Assembly (NCBI GenBank): GCA_028276365.1
Contig: JAPYWL010000076.1
Location: 1-5,055, forward strand
Length of the DNA stretch: 5,055 nt
Direction: 5' to 3'
Origin: Deltaproteobacteria bacterium
Lineage (GTDB): Bacteria > DRYD01
The notes under the pieces are model-generated. The model had not been told where the DNA came from and made no database searches. It saw only the letters and a program-made list of their open reading frames with translations. This document shows positions 5,042 through 5,055 of this stretch, piece by piece; positions within the stretch are counted from its first letter, which is position 1, and each line of letters opens with the position of its first letter. The position numbers were made by a program, and so were the translations under genes.

Positions 5042-5055
5042 AAAAACCTCCTAAT

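Overview
The window is very AT-rich, roughly a quarter G+C judged by eye. It looks like a diderm (Gram-negative) bacterium: it encodes a TolC-type outer-membrane factor, a periplasmic adaptor lipoprotein and envelope-glycan genes. Several genes have strong AGGAGG-type ribosome binding sites, and the two tRNA genes do not encode CCA. I cannot name the species. An AT-rich lineage such as Aquificota, Campylobacterota or Fusobacteriota would fit, but this is inference from composition and gene types only.

Layout. (1) Positions 1-1021, minus strand: two surface-glycan genes, a small monotopic sugar-phosphate transferase followed, through an ATGA stop/start overlap, by the N-terminal third of a WecB-type UDP-N-acetylglucosamine 2-epimerase that runs off the left edge. 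(2) Positions 1022-1610, plus strand: a divergent intergenic block, then tRNA-Arg(UCU), a small and extremely cysteine-rich ORF, and tRNA-Gln(UUG). Three short tandem duplications lie in this block. (3) Positions 1611-2265, plus strand: an overlapping MNT nucleotidyltransferase / HEPN pair of the MntA-HepT toxin-antitoxin type. (4) Positions 2281-5041, minus strand: a two-gene operon, TolC-like outer-membrane factor then HlyD/AcrA-like adaptor, converging on the HEPN gene. No inner-membrane pump gene is in the window.

How the genes work together. The transferase would load the first sugar phosphate onto a polyprenyl carrier and the epimerase would supply a UDP-amino sugar for the same glycan. 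MntA would neutralise the HEPN RNase by modifying its active-site tyrosine. The adaptor and outer-membrane factor would form the outer two thirds of a tripartite export channel.

The most unusual item is the ORF at 1286-1438. It encodes 50 residues of which 20 are cysteines, with no aromatic residue and no histidine. The cysteines fall into groups of 11 and 9 separated by a Lys-Lys-containing linker, which is the cysteine arithmetic of animal metallothioneins. It has no ATG, GTG or TTG codon in frame anywhere, but a strong Shine-Dalgarno sequence sits 7 bases before an in-frame ATA. It is a candidate undescribed bacterial metallothionein with a non-canonical start.
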